Shown here one piece after another: positions 4,913 through 7,903 of a DNA stretch of 7,903 nt. Position numbers and translations under genes: made by a program. Each line of letters begins with the position of its first letter. The stretch's first letter is position 1. The stretch is from an uncultured Clostridia bacterium (GTDB taxonomy: Bacteria; Bacillota; Clostridia; TANB77; CAG-508). The stretch covers positions 1-7,903 of the forward strand of contig CALXJL010000069.1 of assembly GCA_944388615.1 (NCBI GenBank), in the 5' to 3' direction. Below the pieces are notes generated by a model, which saw nothing but the letters and a program-made list of their open reading frames with translations, was not told the origin of the DNA and ran no database searches.

Positions 4913-7903
4913 TTAATAATTATTTTTCATTCTATTTATTGTATTATTCATATTATTTGAGAAATTTCCGCTATTATAATTTCTTCCTCTTTTACTATTG
5001 TCATATGTTGATCTATTATTTACCATTGGATATACCATACTCGCTAAGTTTTTTAGACTTAATAAGAATTCTTTTGAATATCCATTTAATGATATTTTAC
5101 AATTCACAATTCCTTCTAGATATTTTGAATATGTTTGTTCATCAAATGTTATATAAGAACTTCTAATTGTATCTTTATTAAATAATTCTGTCATAAATGA
5201 CATTGCAGGATCATTATAATAAGCCATTCCTCCTATTATTGTTTTTTCTGTTAATGATTTTACTTTAACATCTTTATTTATTACTACTCTTAGTTTTTCC
5301 TCATCTAATACATTTCTTGCTTTTAGATCTCTTAAAAATGCTGTTAATGGTTGAATTGTTAAAACATCCATACTTTGTACTAAATATAATTCCTGTGTAG
5401 CTGCAAAATATTCATAATTTGTATCAAAATCACAATCTAATAATACTAATGAATAATTTTGAACTAATGTAGATAATATATTTTGAACATCATCCATATT
5501 ATTTTCATCATCTGGTAGGCATGTATATACAGATAAATTTCTATTTACTTGTATTCCTTCTGCTATTCCTTCAGATAATTTATTAATTGAACTATATGCT
5601 ATCTTTCTTAGATCTTCATCATTTTGAGTAAATATATAATATGAATTTCTATTTGTTGTTAAGTCCAATATTGCAGTTCTTACACCTTGTCCAGAAAGCA
5701 TTTCTGCTAAGTTATTTACTAAGAAAGATGTTCCATTCTTAGTAGTTCCAACAAATGCTGCTATTTTTTTGTCACTTGTTAACAGGTTTGTAAGCATGTT
5801 TCTATTTCCATATGAATTCTGATAATTATCTTCTGTCTCATATATATAATGAGAATTACTTCTTTTCCTTGCATTATTCGAATAATTATTATTTTGTCTA
5901 GTATTCATATTATTAGTTGCTTGTCTTGAATAATTATTCTCTCTTTGATTTTGTCTATTATAATTATTATTATTTGTTCTATAATTTGACGTTTGTGGGA
6001 TCTCCATATCATCATCTTCATAATCATCATACTCATCTTGCATTCCTGGTAACACATCGTCTTCTTCATAATCATCATACTCATCTTGCATTCCTGGTAA
6101 CACATCGTCTTCTTCGTAATCATCATATTCATCCTGCATTCCTGGTAATACATCATCTTCTTCATAATCATCGTACTCATCTTGCATTCCTGGTAATACA
6201 TCATCTTCTTCATAATCGTCATACTCATCCTGCATCCCTGGTAATACATCATCTTCTTCATAATCGTCATATTCATCTTGCATCCCTGGTAATACATTAT
6301 CTTCTTCATAATCGTCATACTCATCCTGCATTCCTGGTAATACATTATCTTCTTCATAATCATCATATTCATCTTGTATTCCTGGTAATACATCATCTTC
6401 ATAATCATCATACTCATCTTGCATTCCTGGTAACACATTGTCATCTTCATAATCATCATATTCATTTTGTATTTTTCTAGGTCTACCTCTTCCTCTTTTT
6501 TCTTGTTGCATTTCACTATTTGCTGTCATCTCATCTTCTGTAGCAATTTTTCTAGGCCTTCCTCTTCCTCTTTTTTCTTGTTGTATTCCAGTATTCGCTG
6601 TCATCTCATCTTCTATAGCAATTTTTCTAGGTCTACCTCTTCCTTTTTTTTCTTGTTGCATTTCGCTATTTGCTGTCATCTCATCTTCTATAGCAACTTT
6701 TCTAGGCCTTCCTCTTCCTCTTTTTTCTTGTTGCATTCCACTATTTACCGTCATCTCATCTTCTGTAGCAATTTTTCTAGGTCTACCTCTTCCTCTTCTT
6801 TCTTGTTCAACATCATTTTCAATCATCTGTCTACGATTCATATTAGTGTTTTCAAGATTATTTCTGGATTGTCTCATTTGTGCATTTGGGTTTGGAGCTA
6901 CTCTCCTTGTTTCTGGCACTCTTGTATTTTGTTGTTGTTGTCTTAGATTTCTTGAATTCATATTTTGATCATATCTTGTTTCATTCATCCCTTGTGATTT
7001 TCTATTAGGATTAATATTATTATTTCTCATCTTATCTTCTACCTCTACTTCATTATTTTGAACATCTTCTTTATAATCAACAAACATATCATCATCCAAA
7101 TGATCTGTTTCAAGCTTATTTTCAACATTTTTAGTTAAATCTTGTTTTGTGTTGTTAATTGTTTTAGGTATTGGCTTTGTGTTCAATTTTGTTACCTTAG
7201 GTATTGGCTTTGTTTGAGACTGTATTTGTGTCTTCACTACTCCAGGTACAATAATATTTCCCCTTGGAACAGTTTTTTTACCTTTTTCTAATATATCAAT
7301 CTTATTATTTAATTCTCCTTTTTGGCTTACTGATAGCACTGTAGTCTTAGTTGGCGGTTTCTTGGCCACATGTGTTTCTTTAACTTTTGTAGAAACTTTC
7401 TTTTTAGTTTTAGATTTTTTATTATTCTCTGCTACAGCAGGTGTTTTTGTTTGAACTTTAGGCATAAATGTTGTTAATTGCTGATATTTTGGGCATGTTG
7501 TTTCTAATACTGAACGAACATTTATTGGTAAACATTTTATTATAAGAATCAATTGTTTATCTGTATACTGTGCTGCTATAATATTAAAACTTTCTGCATA
7601 CTTATCTTCATTTTTACCCAAATTCTTATAATGTCTTAATATACTTTGTATTTCTTCTTCACTAACTGCATCCTCATCTTCTGTTTCGTAATTAACATCT
7701 TCTGAATCTATTTTATAATATAATTTTGCTTCTTTTTTAGTACGTGGTCTATTTATTAAAGCACAAACCTGTTCAATACTCCTATCAGTTCCCATTAAAG
7801 CATTATATACACCTATTCCAAAAAGTTTTACCAATATAGAATCAGATTTATTTCTTCTAGCTGTACATATTAGTATTATTGGTATATCTTCACCAGTAGA
7901 ATT
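4913..7903 (-). CDS. Large AT-hook and acidic-repeat protein with MinD/CpaE-like pseudo-ATPase domain, N-terminus outside window
   Basis: The frame stays open to the right edge (996 residues seen, numbered from there), so the TTG at 7834 is not its start. Residues 1-65 (IPIILICTARR, then LVKLFGIGVYNALMGTD, PRTKKEAKLYY) look like the end of a receiver-type domain, as in CpaE/TadZ. A Lys/Pro/Thr-rich basic linker follows (about 145-255), then an Asn/Gln/Arg-rich linker. Five AT-hooks (core GRGRPRK) stand at 369-477, one per 25 residues. Next come about ten copies of DEYDDYEEDDVLPGMQ (480-633) and an Asn/Arg-rich linker. Residues 705-960 form a MinD/ParA-like domain. Its P-loop is GTTKNGTS (719-726): both the signature lysine and the P-loop lysine are Thr; Walker B-like YSLVLLDCDF ends near D823. 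ATP hydrolysis is therefore doubtful. I infer binding to AT-rich DNA and a scaffold or positioning role; function is otherwise unknown. Confidence 0.82.
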   Translation of the reverse strand, partial: NSTGEDIPIILICTARRNKSDSILVKLFGIGVYNALMGTDRSIEQVCALINRPRTKKEAKLYYKIDSEDVNYETEDEDAVSEEEIQSILRHYKNLGKNEDKYAESFNIIAAQYTDKQLILIIKCLPINVRSVLETTCPKYQQLTTFMPKVQTKTPAVAENNKKSKTKKKVSTKVKETHVAKKPPTKTTVLSVSQKGELNNKIDILEKGKKTVPRGNIIVPGVVKTQIQSQTKPIPKVTKLNTKPIPKTINNTKQDLTKNVENKLETDHLDDDMFVDYKEDVQNNEVEVEDKMRNNNINPNRKSQGMNETRYDQNMNSRNLRQQQQNTRVPETRRVAPNPNAQMRQSRNNLENTNMNRRQMIENDVEQERRGRGRPRKIATEDEMTVNSGMQQEKRGRGRPRKVAIEDEMTANSEMQQEKKGRGRPRKIAIEDEMTANTGIQQEKRGRGRPRKIATEDEMTANSEMQQEKRGRGRPRKIQNEYDDYEDDNVLPGMQDEYDDYEDDVLPGIQDEYDDYEEDNVLPGMQDEYDDYEEDNVLPGMQDEYDDYEEDDVLPGMQDEYDDYEEDDVLPGMQDEYDDYEEDDVLPGMQDEYDDYEEDDVLPGMQDEYDDYEEDDVLPGMQDEYDDYEDDDMEIPQTSNYRTNNNNYNRQNQRENNYSRQATNNMNTRQNNNYSNNARKRSNSHYIYETEDNYQNSYGNRNMLTNLLTSDKKIAAFVGTTKNGTSFLVNNLAEMLSGQGVRTAILDLTTNRNSYYIFTQNDEDLRKIAYSSINKLSEGIAEGIQVNRNLSVYTCLPDDENNMDDVQNILSTLVQNYSLVLLDCDFDTNYEYFAATQELYLVQSMDVLTIQPLTAFLRDLKARNVLDEEKLRVVINKDVKVKSLTEKTIIGGMAYYNDPAMSFMTELFNKDTIRSSYITFDEQTYSKYLEGIVNCKISLNGYSKEFLLSLKNLASMVYPMVNNRSTYDNSKRGRNYNSGNFSNNMNNTINRMKNNY
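6005..6466 (-). repeat. Tandem 48-bp acidic repeat, nine units plus a partial
   Basis: Each unit encodes a 16-residue block of the type DEYDDYEEDDVLPGMQ, about eight acidic residues and two tyrosines. Nine full units and a final partial (DEYDDYEDDDM) are present; the second unit lacks one codon (45 bp). Units differ mostly at silent positions. Stop codons are missing in several other frames here, which gives long meaningless open frames on both strands. Confidence 0.95.
6473..6799 (-). repeat. Tandem 75-bp repeat encoding five AT-hook motifs
   Basis: Each 25-residue unit carries (K/R)(R/K)GRGRPRK followed by a spacer such as IATEDEMTANSEMQQE. Spacing is exactly 25 residues between all five hooks; changes between units are few (A/T, V/I, S/T, M/I). 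RGRP flanked by basic residues is the AT-hook core, which binds the minor groove of AT-rich DNA. Bases between units are near-identical, showing recent or homogenised duplication. Confidence 0.92.

Noticed and set aside
4939..5166. 75-codon plus-strand open frame, Tyr/Phe/Leu-rich
   Set aside because: Antisense to the well-supported MinD-like domain; no ribosome site or family signal.
5917..6480. 187-codon plus-strand open frame rich in His and Leu
   Set aside because: Antisense reading of the same acidic repeat; repeated HNHHTHLAFLV units mirror the repeat period.
5905..6516. 203-codon minus-strand open frame rich in Met, Lys and Tyr
   Set aside because: It is an out-of-frame reading of the 48-bp acidic repeat; the repeat simply lacks stops in this frame. 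The composition is abnormal and there is no separate ribosome site.
6005..6799. Possible CRISPR array from regularly spaced repeats
   Set aside because: The repeats are contiguous coding units without unique spacers, in frame throughout, with silent differences; they are protein repeats.
6467..6946. 159-codon plus-strand open frame rich in Ser and Phe
   Set aside because: Antisense reading of the AT-hook repeats; it repeats with the 75-bp period and has no ribosome site.
7832..7834. TTG as the start of the large AT-hook protein
   Set aside because: The frame continues upstream to the window edge with sensible receiver-like sequence (IPIILICTARR), so the real start is outside the window.

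Overview
The window is AT-rich and every gene I can support lies on the minus strand, so transcription runs from high to low coordinates. Strong purine-rich Shine-Dalgarno sites (AGGAGG/GGAGG type), TTG starts and an ireB-ruvX-DUF1292 cluster point to a low-GC Bacillota, most likely a clostridial or gut-type lineage. I cannot name the species.

Right part (7903-2193): a multi-gene, tightly spaced minus-strand run. It begins with a very large protein, cut by the right window edge. This carries a receiver-like N-terminus, a basic linker, five tandem AT-hook motifs, about ten tandem hyperacidic 16-residue repeats, an Asn/Arg-rich linker and a C-terminal MinD/CpaE-like ATPase fold whose P-loop has lost its lysines. 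Twenty bases on, from a TTG start with a strong Shine-Dalgarno site, comes a membrane-anchored GAF-like plus degenerate GGDEF protein (MGPKF in place of GGDEF). Then follow ireB and ruvX (overlapping by one base), a small single-pass membrane protein with a Ser/Thr/Glu/Asn tail, and a DUF1292 (YrzB-type) gene, which seems to have its own promoter overlapping a 15-bp palindrome. ireB, ruvX and yrzB are a classic Bacillota core cluster (usually behind alaS); the two upstream genes and the small membrane gene are the unusual company.

Middle part (2192-1169): a weak terminator-like hairpin separates the core cluster from a two-gene unit, a four-helix membrane protein with a charged cytosolic tail and a Nudix-fold-like protein that lacks a recognisable Nudix box.

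Left part (1168-1): a decayed accessory zone. It holds the C-terminal half of a class I SAM-dependent methyltransferase without its SAM-binding half, about 300 bases with little coding sense, a 25-codon relic of a KilA-N domain, and then an intact-looking KilA-N gene that runs off the left edge. The KilA-N gene plus a KilA-N relic suggest past phage or mobile-element activity.

The most notable object is the large AT-hook/acidic-repeat pseudo-ATPase together with the adjacent pseudo-GGDEF membrane protein: two neighbouring genes made largely of signalling or nucleotide-binding folds that appear catalytically dead, encoded just upstream of a housekeeping cluster.
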